From: Puffinus mauretanicus
Taxonomy: Eukaryota; Chordata; Aves; Procellariiformes; Procellariidae
Assembly: GCA_023333565.1 (NCBI GenBank)
Contig: JAJKFH010000668.1
Coordinates: forward strand, 493,613-557,612
Length of the DNA: 64,000 nt
Reading direction: 5' to 3'
Within the stretch, counting starts at the first letter, position 1. Each line of letters begins with the position of its first letter. The notes under the pieces were generated by a model. That model saw only the letters and a list, made by a program, of their open reading frames with translations. It was not told the DNA's origin and did no database searches. The translations under genes and the position numbers were made by a program. Shown one piece after another: positions 45,681-58,800 of the stretch.

Positions 45681-46858
45681 CTGACATTTACATTTCATTG
45701 CACAACACAATCCTTGAAGATGAAGAACAGTCTTAGTACTAGAGGATGCCAGAGGAGAGGAGAAGACTAGTGACAGTCTAAGAGCGAGCCAGATTTATTG
45801 ACCAGTTGCTAGAATTTAATCTTACTCGGTCTTGACATGTGAATTCGTCAACATACTTTCACATAAGAATAGTCAAACTTGTCTAGAGGCAGAGGACTGA
45901 AAGTATATACCTTAGGATGTTGTAGTACTCAAAGCCTAAGTCAGAAGTCGAGGGAACGCTAGCGTGAGGTAGGATAATTGATGTTTCCTTAAAATATTGA
46001 AATAGCCTACACTGAAAAGCTGTAGTGAAGAATCAGTCCTTTAGTAACTGGACTAGTTACTAGCTTGACAAGAGTGTTCAATGGTAGGTAAATTGCCGTA
46101 ATTAGCTAGCTTTGTCATTGCCTTACAAGTTCTAAGAATTCTTTGCTAGCATATGGAAACTGCAGTGTCCTTGGAGAAAAGAAGTGTTGTGCCTCCAACA
46201 GAAACCTCTGAGACGAAAGCTGCTCTCTTGGCTAGTTCATATGTGGAAATAGTCCTGTAATTCGAGGTAACTCCTTTTGCTCATGTCCGCATCCTTCCTC
46301 TTGTTGAGAGCTCATTTGAAAGTCTAATGTACCTGTGAAATATTCCTTTGACAATTTTGGTCAACTGATGGAAAAATTTTAACCCATGCCGTATGCAACC
46401 TTTGGCTTGTGGCACAACTTCAGTTCCACAGATCAGAGTTGGGCATGCAGTCATGTCTTGCTAGTAGGTACGGAAGCAAGATGGGAAACGAATTCCCTGA
46501 CTTGATATGTGTTCATCTATTGAGAATCTTCCTAGACTTCATTAAGTTGCTCACTTTAATTGTAGCTTTCTTTGCCATCCTACTTGTTGCCATTAACTTT
46601 TTCCCATAGCCCACACTTCCTAAGCAGCCATGTCAAAGTGGTTAACTCTCTGCTTAGGGATCAAATGATACATGGCTGGCATATCAAAGGCATCAGCCAG
46701 CCCTGGAACAGTTTTCCCAGACTGTGCTTCTGTGATGTGATGGGTTCAGCGAATGGCTTGTGAAACCCTCGTATACGATGTGACTTGTGTTGGGGGAGGT
46801 GGGTGGCAATGTAAAGGCTCTGTTTGATATTTTTATTAATGCACCTTTGCTTTGGCAG

Positions 46859-46964
46859 GCTGAAGAGAAGATGGGACACTCGACAGGGAAGCTGAGTGGG
46901 GATTCTGAGGAAGGAGAGCCTTCGTTCCAAGGAAGCAGGATCAAGACACGCGTTTGCCAACCAG
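46859..46964 (+). other. Candidate cassette exon downstream of CIRBP
   Basis: A strong acceptor (T-rich tract then TTTGGCAG, ending 46858) and a donor (CCAACCAG|GTAACG) bound a 106-nt segment. It is open in the frame beginning GCT GAA GAG. If joined to CIRBP exon 6 (phase 1) it gives Gly then TGA at once, with an exon junction about 100 nt later, so it would act as a poison exon. In its open frame it would need a phase-0 partner, which only CIRBP exon 3 (ending 43587) offers. No transcript evidence is available here. Confidence 0.35.
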
Positions 46965-47144
46965 GTAACGTCTCTGCTCAGTCTGCCCCTCGCCCCCGTA
47001 GCTGTTCCTGAGCCCAAAGGTTTGGCTCTGTTCCTGGTTTACAGTACTACTCTGTAAGCGGCGAAGTCTGACTTCAGTAGCTTCTAGTGAAAATCTACAT
47101 GGACTTCCTCTGCCTTTAAATTCACTTTCTTAATTTTATTTCAG

Positions 47145-47300
47145 CAATGAAATGCGTCAGAAGACCGAGAAGGACAGCCATTGACTGGAGTGGTGGAGAT
47201 GAAGAGCTTTGAGCAGTGTTGTTACTGATTTTTATATAGGTCAATTGAATAAGGAAAGAAGTCAATTAAGCTAGAATAAAATACTGGAATGTGGAAAAAA
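47145..47300 (+). other. Candidate alternative terminal exon of CIRBP
   Basis: An excellent acceptor (CTTTCTTAATTTTATTTCAG, ending 47144) opens a segment with a stop TGA at 47210-47212 and AATAAA at 47275-47280. Joined to CIRBP exon 6 (ending TAC G) it reads in phase: the split codon becomes GCA (Ala, as in ATHNE), followed by MKCVRRPRRTAIDW and ending GGDEEL. This would replace the last four residues (THNE) with a basic-then-acidic tail of 21 residues. Mammalian CIRBP is also known to have longer mRNAs with downstream exons, but I cannot align them from memory. Confidence 0.4.
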
Positions 47301-50300
47301 ATGAATCTCTGTAGTACTTTTGTGGGGAAACATAAGAATATTAGATTGTGGCCAAGGTATGCGATAGAAATAGAGCTACCTGGTGTATAGCCCAGTTAAA
47401 AGAGCAAAATAAACCAGTGCTGTTCTGGCTGGGGAGGTGGACAGAGAGGGTAACCTGTCTTTAAGGCAAGTTTGAGGAAGGAATTTAATTGCATCATTGT
47501 AACCTTGAATTAAGTGGCGTAATTACATTAAGTTTGTGCATCTGCAAAACTGCCGTAGTGAAGCAGCTGCATCTGAAGGGAACTGTCAGATGAGCAATTA
47601 CATAAACAAGGAGTCAGTATTTGTGCAGAACAGAAGTGGCTTCTGCCAGTTGAAATGGTAACAAATACAAAAGTCTAATTTGCACTTAAATGCTAAAGCT
47701 TTTTTGAGCTTGGATAATGAATGATTTGCTTCCATACACATTAGAGTACTTAAAATTGTTTTGCTGATGCAAGTTGAGATGTTTCTGCTACTCAGAGAAG
47801 TGGCTGCATGTTTCCAGAGTTCTACACATGGCAATTTTCAGGTGGGATGTGAGATTCAGCTGTCCTGCAACTGGTGATTTCTGTGTGTTTAAGTACCCCA
47901 GGTTTCCCATCTCAATTAAGTGGTTATTTGTAACTCAAGCAAACTTTACAGTTTAGAATCAATTACGTTAAAAGTTTTTATCTAAATCAGACAATTTGGG
48001 TATTAGCAAATTAACTGGTTTTTTTTATGTCCTGGAATTTTCTAGTAGAGCAACTTCACCAGGTGAAAACTGTTAGGTGCTTGGGAGTGGAGGAGTGGAA
48101 CAAGACAAAGTGTTGAAGCAGTACTGAGCTGTGCAGCTTTTGAGTGCTGCAGTGAGAAGCTTCAGAGGGATGGTGGGAGCACTCGGAATTCAGAAAGGCT
48201 AGTTAGGTAGTACTAGTAGGGTAGTGGCTGGTTTCACCTGTCTGATGAATGCCGGGAAGGTGCCCTGTGCAGGTATGGGGCAAAGAATGAGCTGCCTGGA
48301 TGAGTTAATAAGAAAGCGCAGCCCTAACAGCTGGCAATTTTTTAAAACTAAAACAATTGCCTGTGACTAAAGAGGAGCTGCGTAGTCAGAACAAATCCTA
48401 CTGGTATGTGTGAATGGGAAATTCGGCCCAAGATGAAAGGTGAATAAGCCACCAATTGCAGAGACTGCAATTTTGTATTGATTTCCTTTGACTCTATGGA
48501 ATAGAATGGCTAATAAAAGACTTCGTGCCGTCTTCCCTAATTAGCAGATGTTGCCTTTTATTTGCAATGTCTATTGTATTCTGCAGAGACTATTCTGTGC
48601 AGGAGTTAAAACACTTGGGTTGCGTGGTTTAATTAAGGTTCTTGATGGCTGTTTTGTTAACTGCTGTAATTTTGGTTGCCCTACCTTGCATCCAAACAAC
48701 TCGTGGCTCTTGTACCTGACTCCTTCCAGGCTCGCGCTGTCCCTGCAGCGTGGTGCTAGACACTAGAGATGGGGCTTTACTCGCTCTGTAGAAGTGCAGG
48801 TAAGGCACAGAGCAAGGGAATTCAAGTTTCCGTGCAGGAAGTTTGCGCTCTGGTATTGATGAAATATTTAACTTTCCTCTGGTCTATTAACCTTTACCTG
48901 CTCTCCAGTAAACTGTAAAGTTACTGGGGGAATTTTCAGCCTTTTCTGTTAGTTGGAGTTACGCCATAGAGATCAGACTTTATAACTGCAGCTAGGTTGG
49001 ATTGGCGTTTTCTCCTGCCCGGTTTTAAGTCCCATTTTCAAAATGAACCATCAAAAAGTTAAACTAGCCAGACAAACTGCCCTTTTCTTCTGTATGTGTA
49101 GAATATTCCTAATTTTTTATTCGCTTGCTACCTAGTCCCTGGCTTGTAATGAAGTCAGATGAGTGCTGAATTCCTCCAGCTGGTCCTTGACTCCATCTCT
49201 TGTGTGCCAGGGATTATAAGAACTCTCCTAAGCAGTGGTGGATGTTTTCCAATACATCACACCGTAACTCAAACCGTCCTTAAAAGTCTTTGCCCTTCAG
49301 GCTGTCATCTTCGATACGTTATACTCGGGTCTTGCCACGCTACACCGCAGAGCGGGAGCAGCTTGGATTACTTTATTTCCACTACCCCGCTGGTCTGGCC
49401 AGCGGGGCTCTGAAATGAGCGCTGCCCTCCCGAGAGACCCGCTGTAACCGGGCTCGTTTGGCTCAAACTGCATCGATGCATGTGCCTGATGCTCATGAAA
49501 AATGAGGTCTTGTTCTCGGTTAAATCCTGAAAATGTGGCAGCTCGATAACAAGGAGGCTTTATACTGCGAGAGAGGCTGACAGCTGTCGATGTTATTTTT
49601 GGCAGCTTTGGAAAAAATGGGGCAGGAGAGTGCAATGTGATATGTGAAGGCAGTAAGAGGGTTTCTGGTGGTCTCTGCTACTGTCCTGCCCACCCTTTTG
49701 GTGTTAAAAGAACACATTTGAGCGCTTTATCCTGCTTCCCCACTTTTTTTTTTTATTGATAGTTCTCTGATTTTTGGTTATGCTATGCCCCAGTTGAAGG
49801 ACAGTCTTTTAAGAGCAGTGTATTATGCAAAAAAAGTCTGCTCATGTAGCCTTAAGTGCCTTTGAAGAAATTAGGCGGGTATGGTGCCCAGTAACAATTA
49901 CTGCTGCAGTGTTTGAAGGGCAGGATTGATTGCGTATTCTCTAGCCCATGCTGCAAAGCCTGGTTATTAAGCAGCTTTGCCAACCTGCTGAGGCGTAGCC
50001 GCTGCTCCTGCTCTGTTGTTGCTTGAATCAGCTCTCCAGAGCAGACAGGTGTGATGGAGGCCAGACACCTAGCTGGTATAAATAAGCTAAATTAATGGGT
50101 AAAGCCAGCATTAAAAACTTGTGCTCTTATTAAGAAATGTTTTCTCTTGCTGGGGAGTCCCAGGCACAGAGGAATTCAGTAAGGCAGCAAGCGGGGTGCT
50201 TGCTCATGAGCCCCCGAGGGCTCGCTGCCCGAGAGCCGTTGCAATTTCCCCGAGCCATCACAATTTCCCTGAGAGCCATCGCAATTTCCCCGTATAAGAG

Positions 50301-51040
50301 TCCATAGGGGCCCCGGGGGCATTCGATGCATGCAGAATGGGAATGATTATCAAGCTTACTTCCCGAAACCTACTTTTCCTTCTTTTTTTAACCTTTTTCA
50401 AATTATCTGAGTGAACAGGGTTTAAAAAAAGAAATCAGCTGACACGCTTTTGGGGGCTGTATCTAGCAATTCGCCAGTGAGGATTTTGCATGTTAATGGC
50501 GGATGATATTAAATATAGGGACAAGAGAGTGTGAGAAACCTTTGCTGATAAAAATGCAGTCGGGTGACCTTTACTTACAAAGCATTATTTGAAAGACCTT
50601 CCTAAGTAGCATGCCTACATGCTTAAACGCAGGCAGAAATAATTAATAGGTGCAAAAATAGAGGCCTAGTTTGAGGTGCTGTTATTTTGGGATCGCTAAT
50701 TACGGCACTGCATTAATGATTTGTTGCTGGGATGGGTTGAGGGAATAGCTAGCTGCAGGGGCTGGATGCAAAACCCTGTCGCATCCTCGGTGCCGTGGGC
50801 CTGGCGTGACATCTGCTGGGAATGACCCATTTCCAGCCAAAATGTCCTTTTCTTCAAGTCCCGTGTGTCCGGGCAGCTCCAGGCCCTTCCCCGAGAGGAA
50901 AGTTTGTGTGGGGGGGTGTGGGGCTGCACTTCAGGGCGGCTGACAGACCCCTCCAGGAGCTCCTGTGGAGAAACAAGGCGGTTGTCAGAAATACTCAAAA
51001 TGCTCGTGTTTCCAGCAATGTTCACCTCTGGCTGCCCATC
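47300..51040. other. AT-rich CIRBP-FAM174C intergenic DNA
   Basis: No coding exon, RNA gene or clear transposon was recognised. The only structured element is a three-copy, roughly 24-bp tandem near 50225-50302. Short open frames here are scattered and lack supporting splice sites. Confidence 0.6.
50225..50302 (+). repeat. About 24-bp tandem repeat, 3 copies
   Basis: GAGAGCCRTYGCAATTTCCC-type units (GAGCCGTTGCAATTTCCC, GAGCCATCACAATTTCCC, GAGCCATCGCAATTTCCC) recur three times with small spacing changes. Confidence 0.75.
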
Positions 51041-51043
51041 GTG

Positions 51044-51232
51044 GCGGGGGAACGGCGGTCCTGAGGGAGGAATGAGGGCCCTCAGGTGGGAACGACGACC
51101 CCGAGGGGAAAATGGCGGCCCTGAGGAAGGGAGTCATGGTGTGCGGGGGGAACGGCGGCCCTGAGCGGGAAATGGTGGCCCTGAGGGGCTTATGGCAGGG
51201 GAATGGCGACCCTGAGGAAGGACTCGCATTGA
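51044..51232 (+). repeat. 20-bp minisatellite upstream of FAM174C
   Basis: The unit is about GGGGGAAATGGCGGCCCTGA, with seven to nine diverged copies ending about 210 bp before the FAM174C ATG. Several copies contain an ATGGCG core, and one (near 51110) contains AAAATGGCGGC, the full YY1 motif. The array may therefore be a multimerised YY1-binding promoter element. Confidence 0.8.
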
Positions 51233-51239
51233 GAGGGGG

Positions 51240-51445
51240 AAACCGCCCCTGAGGGGCGGAACGAGGGCGGCGGGTCGGGCTGGGGCTGTGCGCCCTGGGC
51301 TGGCCCGGAACGGCGCTGCCCCGGAACGCCGCGTGCGGCTCCGCCGGGTCCGGCCGGTGCCTGCGCCGCGCGGCACCGTCCCGCCGCCTTCCTGCGCCCG
51401 CCCCGCCGAGGCGCCGCTCGCCGCTCCACGCTGCCCGGCCCGGCC
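51240..51445 (+). promoter_or_regulatory. FAM174C: FAM174C CpG-rich promoter and 5'UTR
   Basis: This is dense CpG sequence with no TATA or CCAAT box that I can see. It sits between the YY1-like minisatellite and the ATG. Housekeeping-type dispersed initiation is expected. Confidence 0.5.
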
Positions 51446-52830
<1,385 letters not shown>

Positions 52831-55800
52831 TTTGGGACCAGTGGCACCAACTGCACAGACTGACCAAGGAGGTGGAAGTCCAGTGGGATCACCTCACCAG
52901 TGCTCAAGTTTTCTTTTTTATAATTGCTTAATAATGACTATTAATTAACAGTACAAACACTTCCATAGCTGGGGCAGCGGAAAGGGGACCAAACCTGTTT
53001 TTTTCACACACATTTTTGGGGAAAGGTGGAGCTGCAAGCTAAATGATGCTGCATTGGGTGCTGTTAACGGCACAGGGAGATGCTGAGGAAAACGTAACTC
53101 CTGGATGAATGCTCAGCATTTGAAATCTGACTGCTCTGGACTCAAGCGCTGCAGCTGTGTCTGCTGGCCTATCAGTATTTTATAGGTGCTCATATCCCTC
53201 TCTGCTGAGTGTGGCAGTCAGCTTGAAGTATCAGGCAAGTGGATTCCTTTTGCAGGCTGATCCTTTTTCCTTCGTGCAGTATCAGGTTAATTCTTTAGGA
53301 AGTGTCTCTAATCAACTGATCTGGTAGGAGCTGGGAGAGCTCTGCTTGTCTGTTACACTGGTGGTGGGTGTGGATAGTGTTACGTTAGTTCAGACAGAGA
53401 ATAGCTTTGGGACTGAGTTAAATGCATCAATTTTCTTGTAGTTGCAGGGTTAGCAACATGATAATTCAGGCCATTACCTGGGTTTACAGAGCAAAGACAT
53501 GTTTACAAATGAAAGGTGCCACTTAGCCCAAAAGAGCTAATTTCTCCAAAAGAGCAATCAGTTGTGTAGTCTCTGGGGCTGCGAGTGTTCAGACTGGTCT
53601 GCCCAGCTCCAATGGTGTGTCCGCCAGAAATGTGTGACATCTACCAAGCTTCTGGATTTTCAGCTGCTGGCTCTGTCTGAGATCACCCGAGGAAGAGCCA
53701 GAGCGCTGCGGTTTGAGTCGGAGAACCTTAACTGCTCGTGTGATGAGTGAGCTGTCTCTGAGCAGCTGATGACTGGAAAAGGAGGACCCAAACCCCTATG
53801 AACTGTGATTCTTAAACCGAGACAACGCTGGCTCAGAAATAATCTCTTCTTGAAGGGTACTGGAGTTTCACTCCATTTGCTGGTACTCAGGCTATGTCCC
53901 ACTGTCAGCCCAGCAAACTGGGATGTTTCTGTGCAAGCCTCTGTTGATATTTGGGTTCTTATTGTGTAGGACCAAATGTGAATGTGTTAGAAGGTCATTG
54001 TTAGGTGGATCTGCTGCTAAAATGGTGAAAACTGCTTGCAAAGTCCTCCTGTTTATGGCACGTTTTGGCCTTGAAGGGAAGTCCCTTCCTTGAAAACTAT
54101 GGCAGTGCAGACCTGTATCCTTAAGTCCCACTTCCACCCAAAACTGGTAGTGCCTTTGTCAGGAGAACCCAAGGGAGTTACCCTGCAGGCCAGGGAGTTC
54201 CCTGCTTGACCTTACCTTTAAGATGAAGATTGAGAATGTTTTTGGAGTAATAGCTCCTTTCTTTTGGTTAGCAAATCCTCTGTAGATAAGGGGACAAAAC
54301 TGACACTTAGCAAAAAGAGCGGGGGCGGAAGGGATATCCTTATCAAGTAGCAAGGACAAACGGTTTTGCTGCAAGTCAGCTGGCAGCTCGGGGTCTAGCT
54401 GCTGCTCGGAAATCCCTCCTGAGGCAGCTGAGGGAGTGGTGTGATCCTGGTGCTCACCCGTGCGAGGGGCAGCATTTCTCGGTGCAGCCTGGGTGAGGTT
54501 TCCTGGAGAAATGTCACCCCAGGTGCTGGCAGCTCTGCCTTGCACACGTGCAAAAGATTTTTTAAATATATATATTTTTAGTAATGCTGTCACGTGAACA
54601 CAGCACTTGGATGTGCCCTAATTTCATATCATTTGTATCCTTTCATGCCTCTTTTAGGTACTTTCTGCTTGTTTAGCTGATGCAGAGATGAAAGTGTTTG
54701 CTGCGTTCCTCTGTGAGGATAGCGGTGATGGCTAAATCTGGCCGTTGCTGCCCCTTGGGTGATCAGAGAGCTGGTTTGTTTGATTCGTGGTAGCGTATCT
54801 TCCTTGATCCTGCACGGGCTGGCGGGTCTATGCGCATGCTGATAACTTTCTCTGGCTCTTCAGCTCCCTCTGCAAAGTTGTTTCTTGCACTGTGCCGAAG
54901 CCAGGTAAGCCTGACTGTATTTCGGTCCACTGACATCCCTGGCTCAGCGTTTTGACTGATGCGTTCGTTGGCCTGCCTTTATCTGAGGCATTAACTTGAT
55001 CATTCTTTAGGCTGAGCTCTTCGTTGGACAGGTGGGTTTTGCAATTTTGAAGTTTCCTTACCTTGCAGGAACGGATGATTTTTTTTTTCATGTTGACAGT
55101 TGAATGATTTTGATCAAAGAAGGGACCTCAAGCCGTAGATCCTGCCATGAAAATAATTTTGATAGAATTTGATTTTTCTGTAATAGGTATTTAGAATTTG
55201 TGCAGGGAAAGATGTGGAGGGATACAGCCAGAGCGCATAACGAGGTCCCTGTTCTGGTACTATGCAGGCAAATGGTAATTCAGTTGAAGGCCCGCAGGGT
55301 GTGCCAGCCCAGTATCTATGCACCACGTACACGTTTTTAGAGTCCTTCTGCTGGCTGTCTTTAAAGGGGTGGGTTTCATCATGCGGAGAATAAAAACGTG
55401 ATTGTGGGGCTGTAGCGTAGCTGTCACTTTTGTTCTGATCCCGTTTTGGCTAGAGACAGGTTTGAGCTGTAATCAATGACCCTGTGTGGTTATTTCCATT
55501 TCCACCTGAAGCATCCTGCGTCCTGGAAGCAGCCGGTAGTCTGGATTTGCTCTTTGCAGGCCAAGATGTTACATTCCTGCTCTGTTCTAAATCATTGTTA
55601 AAGGCATCTTCTGAGGGGAGAAAACAAAGACGCTGATTACAGATCTGAGACTCCTTTGAGGACAAATCTATTGCTCGCCACGGCTCTTACTGATCTCCAT
55701 TTCTCCTGGAAGAATAAATTGGAGCTATTGCGGCGGCTTCTCCTCACAGTGGTGGAACAGTGCACCCATGGGCAATCAGCAGGAGGCCAGCGCAGGCTTT

Positions 55801-58800
55801 TTAGGCGCGGACCTTGCTAATAGTAGTGGCTTTTAAAGCCTTGCATTATGCTTCCGTAATAAGAGAGCAGTTCAGTAGTTACTTCAGTTATTACAGTTTT
55901 AGTTACTTTATGTGTATTTGATACCCGTGTTGATAGCCTAGTAGGTCTCTTTACAACGGTCAGAACTTCCAGTAGTTTTTCAGAAGATTTAAATACACGG
56001 ATGCAAACAGACACACGTGTGCTCTGAGCATGCGAGACAGCTCTGCTCTGGGAGCTGCGCGGCTGCATCGGTGCAGTGCTGCGCTCGTATGAGGAACGTG
56101 TGTCTGTCCCGGGGCAGGCTGATGCCTCACCAGCTACTGCTGCACTTTTCTTTCTCCAGAGTGAATCAGGGTGTTAGTGGGAGGTGCTGTGGACTCCGGC
56201 TGCCCTTTACTGCCGGCCTGTGCCGATCCTTGCCAAAAGGCTGTCGGAGCTGATGGGCGCAGGGTGATGAGGACCGAGAGTGGAATGCGCGGTTCCCTGC
56301 GATGCTGCGCGGTCACCGGCCTGTGTGTGTCACAGGTGACTGCTACAGAGTTCGCTTGAAACAATCACTGTTGTTTAAGCCAAAGCCTAATTTCAAAAGT
56401 TTACGTAATTGCCTCTCTGATCTTCTTGGAGGGCTGTATCGAATCCTCTACTGTTGATATTGAACTACTAGGCAAATCGACTGGACCGTCTGCTGAGGTT
56501 AATGAGATTGACTGAGAGCGATATGAGCATCAGCTCTCTATTGTTAATAACGTGCTTCTGTTTTGTTTCATTTGTACATGCGACTGGAAGGGGATCTGCA
56601 GCGTTAAGTGCTGGGAGATGGACCCGTGGTCTGAGCAGATTGCCAAGACGTCAATAAAACAGCACTCGAGTGCATTGTGTTGTCTGTGCTCTCAGAAACA
56701 GAGGAGCTAGTCTTTCACCCTCCTGCTTGAAATGTTGATTTATTTTTAAAGAGCAACCAGTCCTGTATTGATTGATTGTTTTACTTTCGTTTACAGCATC
56801 CCCCCCCCTCCATTGTATCTTCAAACAAATGAAATAAAGCATTCCGTTTCACCCAGTTCCTCCATGGCAGCGTGCTTGGCCGCCGGCGTTCGGAGTTGTT
56901 CTGTGGGGCCGCCTCGCGTGGCCGGCTTGCTGCTGAGCCGGTGGGATGGAGCTTTTATAGAGCCTTTCTCTGCTCAGCTGCCCTAGCTGGGCATTGCCTT
57001 GCTCTCTGCGTGGCAATCGAGTCGCACTATCGATGCTTTTTGCTATTAGATCCACACTTCCCTCTCATTGCCTAGCGCTCGCCTTCACCCGTCATCTCAG
57101 GGTTTGTTTCAATTTTCTAAAGTCTCCTCCCTTTCCTTTCTCCCTGTTCTTACATTAATCCCTTTTCTTGTACAGAAGACTAAGTAAAATCCCTGCAAGG
57201 GTGATCCCAGCCTCTCCGCAACAGAAGAACCAAGTTACATCTTGCTTAGGTGGGGGCCGGGAAGGAGAGGCTGTCCCCCGGGTGGGGATGTCCTCCCTCC
57301 CCGGTGCAAAGAATTAAAGCCTGAACAAAATTAAGGGCGTTCCCTGGTACTAACATCTGCTTTTCATCTGTCTTGCAAAGGAGGGTGGTTCTGCAGATTT
57401 CGGTTGTGTAGATTAGTGGCACTGAAGAAACGAGAAGCCAAGTTCGCCGTGTCCCGCTCTGCCACCCTGCTCTCTCAGTCGTGTCCCCGTGTCCTGTGCG
57501 CAGGAGCGAGGTGGCTGCACGCTCGTCCTGGAGCTCAGGAGGGAAAAGGCTTTCGTTTTGCTCCATGTTTTAACCTTGTTACCGATAAGGGCTTCTGTCG
57601 CGCCGTGCGGAGAGGGCAGCGGTGCTAGGGCAGGCAGGGAGCTGGCAGGAGCGGGGCTGGGGAACCCTGTAGATGGCACTCACAGACCAAACATGCCGGC
57701 TGGCGGGGCACTGGCAACACCTGGTGAAGCTGAAAATGCCTTTAAAAAGGGAAATCTTCCCTCAAGCAGCTGCTGGGAATGAGGTGGAAGTGCCCTCTCA
57801 GGGGCTGTGTCTCTTGGCTTCGGGGTAGGGGAGCAGCAGGTTTTGGGGCGGCTCTTTGGGGGCTGTTTGCCTGGAGGGGGTTTCTCCCAGCTGCGGGTGG
57901 TGCTCTCACCCCTGGCTTTGCCTCAGCCGGGTTTAACCTAGCCCTGTTAGTACTTGTTTGCAAAGGCTTTTTATGATTCTGGGACAAAGTTTTAAGATAC
58001 CCTAATTTGATTGAATTAAGCTGTAGGTTCCCCGCTCGCATGGGAGCTCGCTACCGCGAGGGAAAGGCTTGTCTGTGCAGAGCGCAGAGCTGTCTTGGGC
58101 TGGTCCAAGGCTTGGCATAAACCCCCGCAGGACTAGAGCCCAGCCCAGAGTTTGCTCCCTTCTCCTTCGAGTCGTGTTTCCCAGTCCGTGTGCCTCCAGT
58201 AAGCGCGGCACAGCATTGCACGGACATGTGAAAACCCGACCCTACCGCAGCAGCGCCCTTTGGTGTGCACCTGGCTTTCCCTGGGGAGCGTGCTCCGCAA
58301 AATTAACTGCACTGCTTAACGAACTAATGGAGAGCGTTCACTGTGGCAGCAACATGGGCAGGACAGCATCGTGCTTTCAAACCCCGGTCTGTGCGAGATG
58401 CTGGGAGCTGCAATGGGATGCAAACCAAGTGCTTGTTCATTTTCAGGCTCAGGGGGCTGGTAGCCCCAATTAGCACTAATGACCGTGGCCTGTGCATGCT
58501 GGATTAGCTGCAGATGTGTTGTCCTCCCCACCATTTTCCTGTTTTCTGTCTGCTCTGTGCTATAAGCCGGAGCTCTCACCTCTGTCGAGGAGAGGCTCTC
58601 GCCGAGGTCTCCAGCTGGGGAGAAGCTCAGGCTGGGGCTGGCTGGGATTCCAGTCACAAACACAAGCTGGCGGCGTGGATCTGCTCTGAATTTATTTTAA
58701 ACTCAAGTTAAAGTGCTCTTGAATGCTTTGGATGCAAATTTCCTTCCTCGAAATGGGAACTGCAGGCCGTTTGCTGAGTGCTGGTAAGCTCTTTTGATTT

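Noticed and set aside
46787..47011. A 74-codon frame starting MLGEVGGN that overlaps the cassette exon
   Set aside because: The upstream part runs through the polypyrimidine tract and acceptor of the cassette, so this ATG is probably intronic. The exon itself is kept as a candidate.
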